62,240 bases of DNA. Source: Branchiostoma floridae (taxonomy: Eukaryota; Chordata; Leptocardii; Amphioxiformes; Branchiostomatidae). The DNA is taken from NCBI RefSeq assembly GCF_000003815.2, contig NC_049983.1:8641598-8703837 (forward strand). Direction: 5' to 3'. The notes beneath the pieces are model-generated. The model ran no database searches, was not told the DNA's origin, and saw only the letters and a list, made by a program, of their open reading frames with translations. The translations under genes were made by a program, and so were the position numbers. This document shows, piece after piece, positions 45,918 through 60,429 of this stretch. Each line of letters starts with the position of its first letter. Position 1 is the first letter of the stretch.

Positions 45918-47375
45918 TAACCGCTAACGCTAAGCGAACCCTTCGGTAACCGCAAAAAGCGAACACTTACGATTGGACTTCCAAAATTTCAAACAAAGTA
46001 TGCGTTAGTTTCAACACTCAAAAATCATAGTTAACCCCTTGGGCAGGTTGTAGAAAGTTATTTGAGTACCAAAAATTACTTTGTGACTTTTCTGCCTCCG
46101 AATAAAAGCCTCACCTGGGGGTAACCGCTAACGCTAGGCGAACCCTTCGGAAACCGCAAAAAGTGAACCCTTACGATAGGACTTCCAAAATTTCAAAAAA
46201 GTGTGCGTTACTTTCGACACTTGAATATCATAGTAAAACCCTTGGGCAGAAGGTAGAAAGTTATTTGAGTACCAAAAATTACTTTGTGACTTATCTACAC
46301 GCGAATGAAAGGCTCACCTTGGGGGGGGGGTGTAACCGCTAACGCTAAGCGAACCCTTCGGTAATCGCAAAAAGCAAACCCATAATATAGGACTTCCAAA
46401 ATTTCAAACAAAGTGTGCGTTACTTTGAACACTTGAATATCATAGTAAAACATTTGGGCAGAATGTAGAAAGTTATTTGAGTACCAAAAATTACTTTGTG
46501 ACTTTTCTGCACACGAATGAAAGGCTCACATGGGGGGTAACCGCTAACGCTAAGCGAACCCTTCGGTAACCGCAAAAAATGAACCCTTACGATAGGACTT
46601 CCAAAATTTCAAACAAAGTGTGCGTTACTTTGAACACTTGAATATCATAGTAAAACATTTGGGCAGAATGTAGAAAGTTATTTGAGTACCAAAAATTACT
46701 TTGTGACTTTTCTGCACACGAATGAAAGGCTCACATGGGGGGTAACCGCTAACGCTAAGCGAACCCTTCGGTAACCGCAAAAAATGAACCCTTACGATAG
46801 GACTTCCAAAATTTCAAACAAAGTGTGCGTTACTTTGAACACTTGAATCTCATAGTAAAACCCTTGGGCAGACGGATGAAAGTTATTTGAGTACCATCAA
46901 TTATTTTCTGACTTTTTTACACACGGATGAAAGGCTCCCCTGGGGGTAACCGCTAACGCTAAGCGAACCCTTCGGTAACCGAAAAAAGCGACCCCTTATG
47001 ATAGGACTTCCAAAATTTCAAACAAAGTGTGCGTTAGTTTCAACACTCAAATATCATAGTAAACCCCTTGGGCAGGTTGTAGAAAGTTATTTGAGTACCA
47101 AAATTACTTTGTGACTTTTCTGCACATGAATGAAAGGCTCACCTGGGGGGTAACCGCTGACGCTGGGCGAACCCTTCGGTAACTGCAAAAAGCGAACTCT
47201 TACGATTGGACTTCCAAAATTTCAAACAAAGTGTGCGTTACGTTCAACACTTGAATATCATAGTAAAACCCTTGGGCAGAAGTTAGAAAGTTATTTGAGT
47301 ACCAAAAATTACTTTGTGACTTTTCTACACACGAATGAAAGGCTCACCTGGGGGGTAACCGCTAACGCTAGGCGA
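45918..47375 (+). repeat. Higher-order block, copy 2, with one extra unit
   Basis: The same variants occur in the same order as in 41715-42970. The offset is about 4199 bp at the start and about 4404 bp at the end, so this copy has gained exactly one 205-bp unit between the G-run marker and the ACCATCAATTA marker. Confidence 0.88.
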
Positions 47376-47588
47376 ACCCTTCGGAAACCGCAAAAAGTGA
47401 ACCCTTACGATAGGACTTCCAAAATTTCAAACACAGTGTGCGTTACTTTTAACACTTGAATATGATAGTAAAACATTTGGGCAGAATGTAGAAAGTTATT
47501 TGAGTACCAAAAATTGCTTTGTGACTTTTCTATACACGAATGAAAGGCTCACCTGGGGGGTAACCGCTAACGCTAAGCGAACCCTTCG

Positions 47589-48287
47589 NNNNNNNNNNNN
47601 NNNNNNNNNNNNNNNNNNNNNNNNNNNNNNNNNNNNNNNNNNNNNNNNNNNNNNNNNNNNNNNNNNNNNNNNNNNNNNNNNNNNNNNNNNNNNNNNNNNN
47701 NNNNNNNNNNNNNNNNNNNNNNNNNNNNNNNNNNNNNNNNNNNNNNNNNNNNNNNNNNNNNNNNNNNNNNNNNNNNNNNNNNNNNNNNNNNNNNNNNNNN
47801 NNNNNNNNNNNNNNNNNNNNNNNNNNNNNNNNNNNNNNNNNNNNNNNNNNNNNNNNNNNNNNNNNNNNNNNNNNNNNNNNNNNNNNNNNNNNNNNNNNNN
47901 NNNNNNNNNNNNNNNNNNNNNNNNNNNNNNNNNNNNNNNNNNNNNNNNNNNNNNNNNNNNNNNNNNNNNNNNNNNNNNNNNNNNNNNNNNNNNNNNNNNN
48001 NNNNNNNNNNNNNNNNNNNNNNNNNNNNNNNNNNNNNNNNNNNNNNNNNNNNNNNNNNNNNNNNNNNNNNNNNNNNNNNNNNNNNNNNNNNNNNNNNNNN
48101 NNNNNNNNNNNNNNNNNNNNNNNNNNNNNNNNNNNNNNNNNNNNNNNNNNNNNNNNNNNNNNNNNNNNNNNNNNNNNNNNNNNNNNNNNNNNNNNNNNNN
48201 NNNNNNNNNNNNNNNNNNNNNNNNNNNNNNNNNNNNNNNNNNNNNNNNNNNNNNNNNNNNNNNNNNNNNNNNNNNNNNNNNNNNNNN
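47589..48287. other. Assembly gap, 699 N
   Basis: The satellite changes from the first to the second sequence type across this gap. Confidence 0.99.
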
Positions 48288-48942
48288 ACTTGAATATCAT
48301 AGTAAAACACGTGGGCAGAAGGTAGAAAGTTATTTGAGTACCAAAAATTACTTTTTGACTTTTCTACACACGAATGAATGGCTCACATTGGGGGTAACCG
48401 CTAACGCTAAATGAACCTTTCGGTAACCGCAACAAGCGACCCATTACGATTGGACTTACAAATTTTCAAACAAAATGTGCGTTACTTTCCACACTTGAAT
48501 ATCATAGTAAAACACGTTGGATGAAGGTAGAAAGTTATTTGAGTACCAAAAATTACTTTGTGACTTTTGTAGACACAAATGAAAGGCTCGCCTGGGGGGT
48601 AACCGCTAACGCTAAATGAACCTTTCGGTAACCGCAAAAAGCGACCACTTACGATTGGACTTACAAATTTTCAAACAAAATGTGCGTTACTTTCCACACT
48701 CGAATATCATAGTAAAACACGTTGGCAGAAGGTAGAAAGTTATTTGAGTACCAAAAATTACTTTGTGACTTTTCTAGACACAAATGAAAGGCTCACCTGG
48801 GGGGTAACCGCTAACGCTAAATGAACCTTTCGATAAAGCAAAAAGCGACCCTTACGATTGGACTTACAAATTTTCAAACAAAATGTGCGTTACTTTCAAC
48901 ACTTGAATACGTGACGTGGCTGTAACTGAGTTCGGAGCTAGC

Positions 48943-49376
48943 NNNNNNNNNNNNNNNNNNNNNNNNNNNNNNNNNNNNNNNNNNNNNNNNNNNNNNNNNN
49001 NNNNNNNNNNNNNNNNNNNNNNNNNNNNNNNNNNNNNNNNNNNNNNNNNNNNNNNNNNNNNNNNNNNNNNNNNNNNNNNNNNNNNNNNNNNNNNNNNNNN
49101 NNNNNNNNNNNNNNNNNNNNNNNNNNNNNNNNNNNNNNNNNNNNNNNNNNNNNNNNNNNNNNNNNNNNNNNNNNNNNNNNNNNNNNNNNNNNNNNNNNNN
49201 NNNNNNNNNNNNNNNNNNNNNNNNNNNNNNNNNNNNNNNNNNNNNNNNNNNNNNNNNNNNNNNNNNNNNNNNNNNNNNNNNNNNNNNNNNNNNNNNNNNN
49301 NNNNNNNNNNNNNNNNNNNNNNNNNNNNNNNNNNNNNNNNNNNNNNNNNNNNNNNNNNNNNNNNNNNNNNNNNNNN
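48943..49376. other. Assembly gap, 434 N
   Basis: Preceded by about 34 bp of non-satellite sequence (48909-48942). Confidence 0.99.
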
Positions 49377-50329
49377 CCAAAAATTACTTTGTGACTTTTC
49401 TAGACACGAATGAAAGGCTCACCTGGGGGCTAACCGCTAATGCTAAATGAACCTTTCGGTAACCGCAACAAGCGACCCCTTACGATTGGACTTACAAATT
49501 TTCAAACAAAATGTGCGTTACTTTCCACACTTGAATATCATAGTAAAACACGTTGGATGAAGGTAGAAAGTTATTTGAGTACCAAAAATTACTTTGTGAC
49601 TTTTGTAGACACAAATGAAAGGCTCGCCTGGGGGGTAACCGCTAACGCTAAATGAACCTTTCGGTAACCGCAAAAAGCGACCACTTACGATTGGACTTAC
49701 AAATTTTCAAACAAAATGTGCGTTACTTTCCACACTCGAATATCATAGTAAAACACGTTGGCAGAAGGTAGAAAGTTATTTGAGTACCAAAAATTACTTT
49801 GTGACTTTTCTAGACACAAATGAAAGGCTCACCTGGGGGGTAACCGCTAACGCTAAATGAACCTTTCGATAAAGCAAAAAGCGACCCTTACGATTGGACT
49901 TACAAATTTTCAAACAAAATGTGCGTTACTTTCAACACTTGAATATCATAGTAAAACACGTTGGCAGAAGGTAGAAAGTTATTTGAGTACCAAAAATTAC
50001 TTTGTGACTTTTCTAGACACGAATGAAAGGCTCACCTGGGGGGTAACCGCTAACGCTAAATGAACCTTTCGGTAACCGCAAAAAGCGACCCCTTACGATT
50101 GGATTTACAAATTTTCAAACAAAATGTGCGTTACTTTCAACACTTGAATATCATAGTAAAACGCGTTGGCAGAAGGTAGAAAGTTATTTGAGTACCAAAA
50201 ATTACTTTGTGACTTTTGTAGACACAAATGAAAGGCTCTCCTGTGGGGGTACCGCTAATGCTAAATGAACCTTTCGGGAACCGCAAAAAGCGACCCCTTA
50301 CGATTGGACTTACAAATTTTCAACCAAAA

Positions 50330-50659
50330 NNNNNNNNNNNNNNNNNNNNNNNNNNNNNNNNNNNNNNNNNNNNNNNNNNNNNNNNNNNNNNNNNNNNNNN
50401 NNNNNNNNNNNNNNNNNNNNNNNNNNNNNNNNNNNNNNNNNNNNNNNNNNNNNNNNNNNNNNNNNNNNNNNNNNNNNNNNNNNNNNNNNNNNNNNNNNNN
50501 NNNNNNNNNNNNNNNNNNNNNNNNNNNNNNNNNNNNNNNNNNNNNNNNNNNNNNNNNNNNNNNNNNNNNNNNNNNNNNNNNNNNNNNNNNNNNNNNNNNN
50601 NNNNNNNNNNNNNNNNNNNNNNNNNNNNNNNNNNNNNNNNNNNNNNNNNNNNNNNNNNN
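50330..50659. other. Assembly gap, 330 N
   Basis: Gap with second-type satellite on both sides. Confidence 0.99.
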
Positions 50660-51871
50660 GTAACCGCTAACTCTAAATGAACCTTTCGGTAACCGCAAAA
50701 AGCGACCCCTTACGATTGGACTTACAAATTTTCAAACAAAATGTGCGTTACTTTCAACACTTGAATATCATAGTAAAACACGTTGGATGAAGGTAGAAAG
50801 TTATTTGAGTACCAAAAATTACTTGGTGACTTTTCTAGACACGAATGAAAGGCTCACCTGGGTGGTAACCGCTAACGCTAAATGAACCTTTCGGTAACCG
50901 CAAAAAGCGACCATTTACGATTGGACTTACAAATTTTCAAACAAAATGTGCGTTACTTTCCACACTTGAATATCATAGTAAAACACGTTGGCAGAAGGTA
51001 GAAAGTTATTTGAGTACCAAAAATTACTTTGTGACTTTTCTAGACACGACTGAAAGGCTCACCTGGGTGGTAACCGCTAACGCTAAATGAACCTTTCGGT
51101 AACCGCAAAAAACCGACCCCTTACGATTGGACTTACAAATTTTCAAACAAAATGTGCGTTACTTTCAATACTTGAATATCATAGTAAAACCCTTGGGCAG
51201 AAGGTAGAAAGTTATTTGAGTACCAAAAATTACTTTGTGACTTTTCTAGACACGAATGAAAGGCTCACCTGTGGGGTAACCGCTACAATAAATGAACCTT
51301 TCGGTAACCGCAACAAGCGCCCCCTTACGATTGGACTTACAAATTTTCAAACAAAATGTGCGTTACTTTCAACACTTGAATATCATAGTAAAACACGTTG
51401 GCAGAAGGTAGAAAGTTATTTGAGTACCAAAAATTACTTTGTGACTTTTCTAGACACGAATGAAAGGCTCACCTGGGGGTTAACCGCTAATGCTGAATGA
51501 ACCTTTCGGGAACCGCAACAAGCGACCCCTTACGATGGACTACAAATTTTCAACCAAAATGTGCGTTACTTTCCACACTTGAATATTATAGTAAAACACG
51601 TTGGCAGAAGGTAGAAAGTTATTTGAGTACCAAAATTACTTTGTGACTTTTCTAGACACGAATGAAAGGCTCACCTGGGGGGTAACTGCTAACGCTAAGT
51701 GAACCCTTCGGTAACCGCAAAAAGAGACCCCTTTCGATTGGAATTACAAATTTTCAAACAAAATGTGCGTTACTTTCAACACTTGAATATCATAGTAAAA
51801 CACGTTGGCAGAAGGTAGAAAGTTATTTGAGTACCAAGAATTACTTGGTGACTTTTCTAGACACGACTGAA

Positions 51872-52267
51872 NNNNNNNNNNNNNNNNNNNNNNNNNNNNN
51901 NNNNNNNNNNNNNNNNNNNNNNNNNNNNNNNNNNNNNNNNNNNNNNNNNNNNNNNNNNNNNNNNNNNNNNNNNNNNNNNNNNNNNNNNNNNNNNNNNNNN
52001 NNNNNNNNNNNNNNNNNNNNNNNNNNNNNNNNNNNNNNNNNNNNNNNNNNNNNNNNNNNNNNNNNNNNNNNNNNNNNNNNNNNNNNNNNNNNNNNNNNNN
52101 NNNNNNNNNNNNNNNNNNNNNNNNNNNNNNNNNNNNNNNNNNNNNNNNNNNNNNNNNNNNNNNNNNNNNNNNNNNNNNNNNNNNNNNNNNNNNNNNNNNN
52201 NNNNNNNNNNNNNNNNNNNNNNNNNNNNNNNNNNNNNNNNNNNNNNNNNNNNNNNNNNNNNNNNNNN
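51872..52267. other. Assembly gap, 396 N
   Basis: Gap with second-type satellite on both sides. Confidence 0.99.
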
Positions 52268-54020
52268 AGACACGAATGAAAGGCTCACCTGGGGGGTAAC
52301 CGCTACAATCCATGAACCTTTCGGAAACTTCTAAAAGCGACCCCTTACGATTGGACTTACAAATTTTCAACCCAAATGTGCGTTACTTTCAACACTTGAA
52401 TATCATAGTAAAACACGTTGGCAGAAAGTAGAAAGTTATTTGAGTACCAAAAATTACTTTGTGACTTTTGTAGACACAAATGAAAGGCTCGCCGGGGGGT
52501 AACCGCTAACGCTAAATGAACCTTTCGGTAACCGCTAAAAGCGACCCCTTACGATTGGACTTACAAATTTTCAAACAAAATGTGCGTTACTTTCAACACT
52601 TGAATATCATAGTAAAACACGTTGGCAGAAGGTAGAAAGTTATTTGAGTACCAAAAATTACTTTGTGACTTTTCTAGACACAAATAAAAGGCTCGCCTGG
52701 GGGGTAACCGCTAACGCTAAATGAACCTTTCGGTAACCGCTAAAAGCGACCCCTTACGATTGGACTTACAAATTTTCAAACAAAATGTGCGTTACTTTCC
52801 ACACTTGAATATTATAGTAAAACACGTTGGCAGAAGGTAGAAAGTTATTTGAGTACCAAAATTACTTTGTGACTTTTCTAGACACGAATGAAAGGCTCAC
52901 CTGGGGGGTAACTGCTAACGCTAAGTGAACCCTTCGGTAACCGCAAAAAGAGACCCCTTTCGATTGGAATTACAAATTTTCAAACAAAATGTGCGTTACT
53001 TTCAACACTTGAATATCATAGTAAAACACGTTGGCAGAAGGTAGAAAGTTATTTGAGTACCAAGAATTACTTGGTGACTTTTCTAGACACGACTGAAAGG
53101 CTCACCTGGCTTGTAACCGCTAACGCTAAATGAACCTTTCGGTAACCGCAAAAAGCGACCCCTTACGATTGGACTTACAAATTTTCAAGCAAAATGTGCG
53201 TTACTTTCAACACTTAAATATCATAGTAAAACACGTTGGCAGAAGGTAGAAAGTTATTTGAGTACCAAAAATTACTTTGTGACTTTTCTAGACACGAATG
53301 AAAGGCTCGCCTGTGGGGTAACCGCTACAATTAATGAACCTTTCGGTAACCGCAACAAGCGACCCCTTACGATTGGACTTACAAATTTTCCAAGTTAATG
53401 TGCGTTACTTTCAACACTTGAATATCATAGTAAAACACGTTGGCAGAAGGTAGAAAGTTATTTGAGTACCAAAAATTACTTTGTGACTTTTCTAGACACG
53501 AATGAAAGGCTCACCTGGGGGGTAACCGCTACAATCAAAGAACCTTTCGGAAACTCCTAAAAGCGACCCCTTACGATTGGACTTACAAATTTTCAACCCA
53601 AATGTGCGTTACTTTCAACACTTGAATATCATAGTAAAACACGTTGGCCGAAGGTAGAAAGTTATTTGAGTACCAAAAATTACTTTGTGACTTTTCTAGA
53701 AACGAATGAAAGGCTCACCTGGGGGGTAACAGCTAACGCTAAATAAACCTTTCGGTAACCGCAAAAAGCCACCCCTTACAATTGGACTTACAAATTTTCA
53801 ACCAAAATGTGCGTTACTTTCAACACTTGAATATCTTAGTAAAACACGTTGGCAGAAGGTAGAAAGTTTTTTGAGTACCAAAAATTACTTTGTGACTTTT
53901 CTAGACACGAATGAAAGGCTCACCTGGGGGGTAACAGCTAACGCTAAATAAACCTTTCGGTAACCGCAAAAAGCCACCCCTTACAATTGAACTTACAAAT
54001 TTTCAAACAAAATGTGCGTT

Positions 54021-54399
54021 NNNNNNNNNNNNNNNNNNNNNNNNNNNNNNNNNNNNNNNNNNNNNNNNNNNNNNNNNNNNNNNNNNNNNNNNNNNNNNNN
54101 NNNNNNNNNNNNNNNNNNNNNNNNNNNNNNNNNNNNNNNNNNNNNNNNNNNNNNNNNNNNNNNNNNNNNNNNNNNNNNNNNNNNNNNNNNNNNNNNNNNN
54201 NNNNNNNNNNNNNNNNNNNNNNNNNNNNNNNNNNNNNNNNNNNNNNNNNNNNNNNNNNNNNNNNNNNNNNNNNNNNNNNNNNNNNNNNNNNNNNNNNNNN
54301 NNNNNNNNNNNNNNNNNNNNNNNNNNNNNNNNNNNNNNNNNNNNNNNNNNNNNNNNNNNNNNNNNNNNNNNNNNNNNNNNNNNNNNNNNNNNNNNNNNN
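54021..54399. other. Assembly gap, 379 N
   Basis: Gap with second-type satellite on both sides. Confidence 0.99.
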
Positions 54400-55254
54400 C
54401 GATTGGACTTACAAAGGTTCAACCGAAATGTGCGTTACTTTCCACACTTGAATATCATAGTAAAACACGTTGGCAGAAGGTAGAAAGTTATTTGAGTACC
54501 CAAAATTACTTTGTGACTTTTCTAGACACGAATGAAAGGTTCACCTGGGGGGTAACCGCTAACGCTAAATGAACCTTTCGGTAACCGCAACAAGCGACCC
54601 CTTACGATTGGACTTACAAATTTTCAAACAAAATGTGCGTTACTTTCAACACTTGAATATCATAGTAAAACACGTTGGCAGAAGGTAGAAAGTTATTTGA
54701 GTACCAAAAATTACTTTGTGACTTTTCTAGACACGAATGAAAGGCTCACCTGGGTGGTAACCGCTAACGCTAAATGAATCTTTCGGTAACCGCAAAAAGC
54801 GACCCCTTACGATTGGACTTACAAATTTTCAAACAAAATGTGCGTTACTTTCAACATTTGAATATCATAGTTAAACACGTTGGCAGAAGGTAGAACGTTA
54901 TTTGAGTACCAAAAATTACTTTGTGACTTTTCTAGACACGAATGAAAGGCTCACCTGGGGGGTAACCGCTAATGCTAAATGAACCTTTCGGTAACTTCTA
55001 AAAGCGACCCCTTACGATTGGATTTACACATTTTCAACCCAAATGTGCGTTACTTTCAACACTTGAATATCATAGTAAAACACGTTGGCAGAAGGTAGAA
55101 AGTTATTTGAGTACCAAAAACTACTTTGTGACTTTTCTAGACACGAATGAAAGGCTCACCTGGGGGGTAACAGCTAACGCTAAATAAACCTTTCGGTAAC
55201 CGCAAAAAGCCACCCCTTACAATTGGACTTACAAATTTTCAAACAAAATGTGCG

Positions 55255-55819
55255 NNNNNNNNNNNNNNNNNNNNNNNNNNNNNNNNNNNNNNNNNNNNNN
55301 NNNNNNNNNNNNNNNNNNNNNNNNNNNNNNNNNNNNNNNNNNNNNNNNNNNNNNNNNNNNNNNNNNNNNNNNNNNNNNNNNNNNNNNNNNNNNNNNNNNN
55401 NNNNNNNNNNNNNNNNNNNNNNNNNNNNNNNNNNNNNNNNNNNNNNNNNNNNNNNNNNNNNNNNNNNNNNNNNNNNNNNNNNNNNNNNNNNNNNNNNNNN
55501 NNNNNNNNNNNNNNNNNNNNNNNNNNNNNNNNNNNNNNNNNNNNNNNNNNNNNNNNNNNNNNNNNNNNNNNNNNNNNNNNNNNNNNNNNNNNNNNNNNNN
55601 NNNNNNNNNNNNNNNNNNNNNNNNNNNNNNNNNNNNNNNNNNNNNNNNNNNNNNNNNNNNNNNNNNNNNNNNNNNNNNNNNNNNNNNNNNNNNNNNNNNN
55701 NNNNNNNNNNNNNNNNNNNNNNNNNNNNNNNNNNNNNNNNNNNNNNNNNNNNNNNNNNNNNNNNNNNNNNNNNNNNNNNNNNNNNNNNNNNNNNNNNNNN
55801 NNNNNNNNNNNNNNNNNNN
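55255..55819. other. Assembly gap, 565 N
   Basis: Gap with second-type satellite on both sides. Confidence 0.99.
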
Positions 55820-56528
55820 AAAGCGACCCCTTACGATTGGACTTACAAATTTTCAAACAAAATGTGCGTTACTTTCCACACTTGAATATTATAGTAAAAC
55901 ACGTTGGCAGAAGGTAGAAAGTTATTTGAGTACCAAAATTACTTTGTGACTTTTCTAGACACGAATGAAAGGCTCACCTGGGGGGTAACTGCTAACGCTA
56001 AGTGAACCCTTCGGTAACCGCAAAAAGAGACCCCTTTCGATTGGAATTACAAATTTTCAAACAAAATGTGCGTTACTTTCAACACTTGAATATCATAGTA
56101 AAACACGTTGGCAGAAGGTAGAAAGTTATTTGAGTACCAAGAATTACTTGGTGACTTTTCTAGACACGACTGAAAGGCTCACCTGGCTTGTAACCGCTAA
56201 CGCTAAATGAACCTTTCGGTAACCGCAAAAAGCGACCCCTTACGATTGGACTTACAAATTTTCAACCAAAATGTGCGTTACGTTCCACACTTGAATATCA
56301 TAGTAAAACACGTTGGCAGAAGGTAGAAAGTTATTTGAGTACCAAAAATTACTTTGTGACTTTTCTAGACACGAATGAAAGGTTCACCTGGGGGGTAACC
56401 GCTAACGCTAAATGAACCTTTCGGTAACCGCAACAAGCGACCCCTTACGATTGGACTTACAAATTTTCAAACAAAATGTGCGTTACTTTCAACACTTGAA
56501 TATCATAGTAAAACACGTTGGCAGAAGG

Positions 56529-56628
56529 NNNNNNNNNNNNNNNNNNNNNNNNNNNNNNNNNNNNNNNNNNNNNNNNNNNNNNNNNNNNNNNNNNNNNNNN
56601 NNNNNNNNNNNNNNNNNNNNNNNNNNNN
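56529..56628. other. Assembly gap, 100 N
   Basis: 100-N placeholder. The right edge reads GAAAAGTTATTTGAAGTACC with extra bases that look like low-quality sequence. Confidence 0.99.
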
Positions 56629-57900
56629 GAAAAGTTATTTGAAGTACCAAAAATTACTTTGTGACTTTTCATAGACACGAATGAAAGGCTCACCTGGGGG
56701 GTAACCGCTAACGCTAAATGAATCTTTCGGTAACCGCAAAAAGCGACCCCTTACGATTGGACTTACAAATTTTCAAACAAAATGTGCGTTACTTTCAACA
56801 TTTGAATATCATAGTTAAACACGTTGGCAGAAGGTAGAACGTTATTTGAGTACCAAAAATTACTTTGTGACTTTTCTAGACACGAATGAAAGGCTCACCT
56901 GGGGGGTAACCGCTAATGCTAAATGAACCTTTCGGTAACCGCAACAAGCGAGCCCTTACGATTGGATTTACAAATTTTCAAACAAAATGTGCGTTACTTT
57001 CAACACTTGAATATCATAGTAAAACACGTTGGCAGAAGGTAGAAAGTTATTTGAGTACCAAGAATTACTTTGTGACTTTTCTAGACACGAATAAAAGGCT
57101 CACCTGGGGGGTAACCGCTAACGCTAAATGAACCTTTCGGTAACCGCAACAAGCGACCCCTTACGATTGGACTCACAAATTTTCAAACAAAATGTGCGTT
57201 ACTTTCAACACTTGAATATCAGAGTAAAACACGTTGGCAGAAGGTAGAAAGTTATTTGAGTACCAAAAATTACTTTGTGACTTTTCTAGACACGAATGAA
57301 AGGCTCACCTGTGGGGTAACCGCTACAATAAATGAACCTTTCGGTAACCGCAACAAGCGACCACTTACGATTGGACTTACAAATTTTCAAACAAAATGTG
57401 CGTTACTTTCAACACTTGAATATCATAGTAAAACACGTTGGCAGAAGGTAGAAAGTTATTTGAGTACCAAAAATTACTTTGTGACTTTTCTAGACACGAA
57501 TGAAAGGCTCACCTGGGGGGTAACAGCTAACGCTAAATAAACCTTTCGGTAACCGCAAAAAGCCACCCCTTACAATTGAACTTACAAATTTTCAAACAAA
57601 ATGTGCGTTACTTTCCACACTTGAATATTATAGTAAAACACGTTGGCAGAAGGTAGAAAGTTATTTGAGTACCAAAAATTACTTTGTGACTTTTCTAGAC
57701 ACGAATGAAAGGCTCACCTGGGGGGTAACTGCTAACGCTAAGTGAACCCTTCGGTAACCGCAAAAAGAGACCCCTTTCGATTGGACTTACAAATTTTCAA
57801 ACAAAATGTGCGTTACTTTCAACACTTGAATATCATAGTAAAACACGTTGGCAGAAGGTAGAAAGTTATTTGAGTACCAAAAATTACTTTGTGACTTTTC

Positions 57901-60429
57901 TAGACACGAATGAAAGGCTCACCTGGGGGGTAACCGCTAACGCTAAGTGAACCCTTCGGCTTCGGTTACCGCAAAAAGAGACCCCTTACGATTGGACTTA
58001 CAAATTTTCAACCAAAATGTGCGTTACTTTCCACACTTGAATATCATAGTAAAACACGTTGGCAGAAGGTAGAAAGTTATTTGAGTACCAAAAATTACTT
58101 TGTGACTTTTCTAGACACGAATGAAAGGTTCACCTGGGGGGTAACCGCTAACGCTAAATGAACCTTTCGGTAACCGCAACAAGCGACCCCTTACGATTGG
58201 ACTTACAAATTTTCAAACAAAATGTGCGTTACTTTCAACACTTGAATATCATAGTAAAACACGTTGGCAGAAGGTAGAAAGTTATTTGAGTACCAAAAAT
58301 TACTTTGTGACTTTTCTAGACACGAATGAAAGGCTCACCTGGGTGGTAACCGCTAACGCTAAATGGACCTTTCGGTAACCGCAAAAAGCGAACCCTTACG
58401 ATTGGACTTACAAATTTTCAAACAAAATGTGCGTTACTTTCAACACTTGAATATCATAGTAAAACACGTTGGCAGAAGGAAGAAAGTTATTTGAGTACCA
58501 AAAATTACTTTGTGACTTTTCTAGACACGAATGAAAGGCTCACCTGGGGGGGTAACCGCTAATGCTAAATGAACCTTTCGGTAACTTCTAAAAGCGACCC
58601 CTTACGATTGGATTTACACATTTTCAACCCAAATGTGCGTTACTTTCAACACTTGAATATCATAGTAAAACACGTTGGCAGAAGGTAGAAAGTTATTTGA
58701 GTACCAAAAATTACTTTGTGACTTTTCTAGACACAAATGAAGGCTCGCCTCGGGGTAACCGCTAACGCTAAATGAACCTTTCGGTAACCGCAACAAGCGA
58801 CCCCTTACGATTGGACTTACAAATTTTCAAACAAAATGTGCGTTACTTTCAACACTTGAATATCATAGTAAAACACGTTGGCAGAAGGTAGAAAGTTATT
58901 TGAGTACCAAGAATTACTTTTTGACTTTTCTAGACACGACTGAAAGGCTCACCTGGCTGGTAACCGCTAACGCTAAATGAACCTTTCGGTAACCGCAAAA
59001 AGCGACCCCTTACGATTGGACTTACAAATTTTCAACCAAAATGTGCGTTACTTTCCACACTTGAATATCATAGTAAAACACGTTGGATGAAGGTAGAAAG
59101 TTATTTGAGTACCAAAAATTACTTTGTGACTTTTGTAGACACAAATGAAAGGCTCGCCGGGGGGTAACCGCTAACGCTAAATGAACNNNNNNNNNNNNNN
59201 NNNNNNNNNNNNNNNNNNNNNNNNNNNNNNNNNNNNNNNNNNNNNNNNNNNNNNNNNNNNNNNNNNNNNNNNNNNNNNNNNNNNNNNNNNNNNNNNNNNN
59301 NNNNNNNNNNNNNNNNNNNNNNNNNNNNNNNNNNNNNNNNNNNNNNNNNNNNNNNNNNNNNNNNNNNNNNNNNNNNNNNNNNNNNNNNNNNNNNNNNNNN
59401 NNNNNNNNNNNNNNNNNNNNNNNNNNNNNNNNNNNNNNNNNNNNNNNNNNNNNNNNNNNNNNNNNNNNNNNNNNNNNNNNNNNNNNNNNNNNNNNNNNNN
59501 NNNNNNNNNNNNNNNNNNNNNNNNNNNNNNNNNNNNNNNNNNNNNNNNNNNNNNNNNNNNNNNNNNNNNNNNNNNNNNNNNNNNNNNNNNNNNNNNNNNN
59601 NNNNNNNNNNNNNNNNNNNNNNNNNNNNNNNNNNNNNNNNNNNNNNNNNNNNNNNNNNNNNNNNNNNNNNNNNNNNNNNNNNNNNNNNNNNNNNNNNNNN
59701 NNNNNNNNNNNNNNNNNNNNNNNNNNNNNNNNNNNNNNNNNNNNNNNNNNNNNNNNNNNNNNNNNNNNNNNNNNNNNNNNNNNNNNNAACGCTAAGTGAA
59801 CCCTTCGCTTTCGGTTACCGCAAAAAGAGACCCCTTACGATTGGACTTACAAATTTTCAACCAAAATGTGCGTTACTTTCCACACTTGAATATCATAGTA
59901 AAACACGTTGGCAGAAGGTAGAAAGTTATTTGAGTACCAAAAATTACTTTGTGACTTTTCTAGACACGAATGAAAGGTTCACCTGGGGGGTAACCGCTAA
60001 CGCTAAATGAACCTTTCGGTAACCGCAACAAGCGACCCCTTACGATTGGACTTACAAATTTTCAAACAAAATGTGCGTTACTTTCAACACTTGAATATCA
60101 TAGTAAAACACGTTGGCAGAAGGTAGAAAGTTATTTGAGTACCAAAAATTACTTTGTGACTTTTCTAGACACGAATGAAAGGCTCACCTGGGTGGTAACC
60201 GCTAACGCTAAATGGACCTTTCGGTAACCGCAAAAAGCGACCCCTTACGATTGGACTTACAAATTTTCAAACAAAATGTGCGTTACTTTCAACACTTGAA
60301 TATCATAGTAAAACACGTTGGCAGAAGGAAGAAAGTTATTTGAGTACCAAAAATTACTTTGTGACTTTTCTAGACACGAATGAAAGGCTCACCTGGGGGG
60401 GTAACCGCTAATGCTAAATGAACCTTTCG
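57901..60429 (+). repeat. Higher-order block pair, spacing 1849 bp (nine units)
   Basis: The rare variants CGGTTACCG (57963 and 59812), AAATGGACC (58361 and 60210) and AGAAGGAAGAAAG occur twice with a constant 1849-bp offset. The two copies flank the gap at 59187-59787. Confidence 0.85.
59187..59787. other. Assembly gap, 601 N
   Basis: Gap between two copies of a nine-unit higher-order block. Confidence 0.99.
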
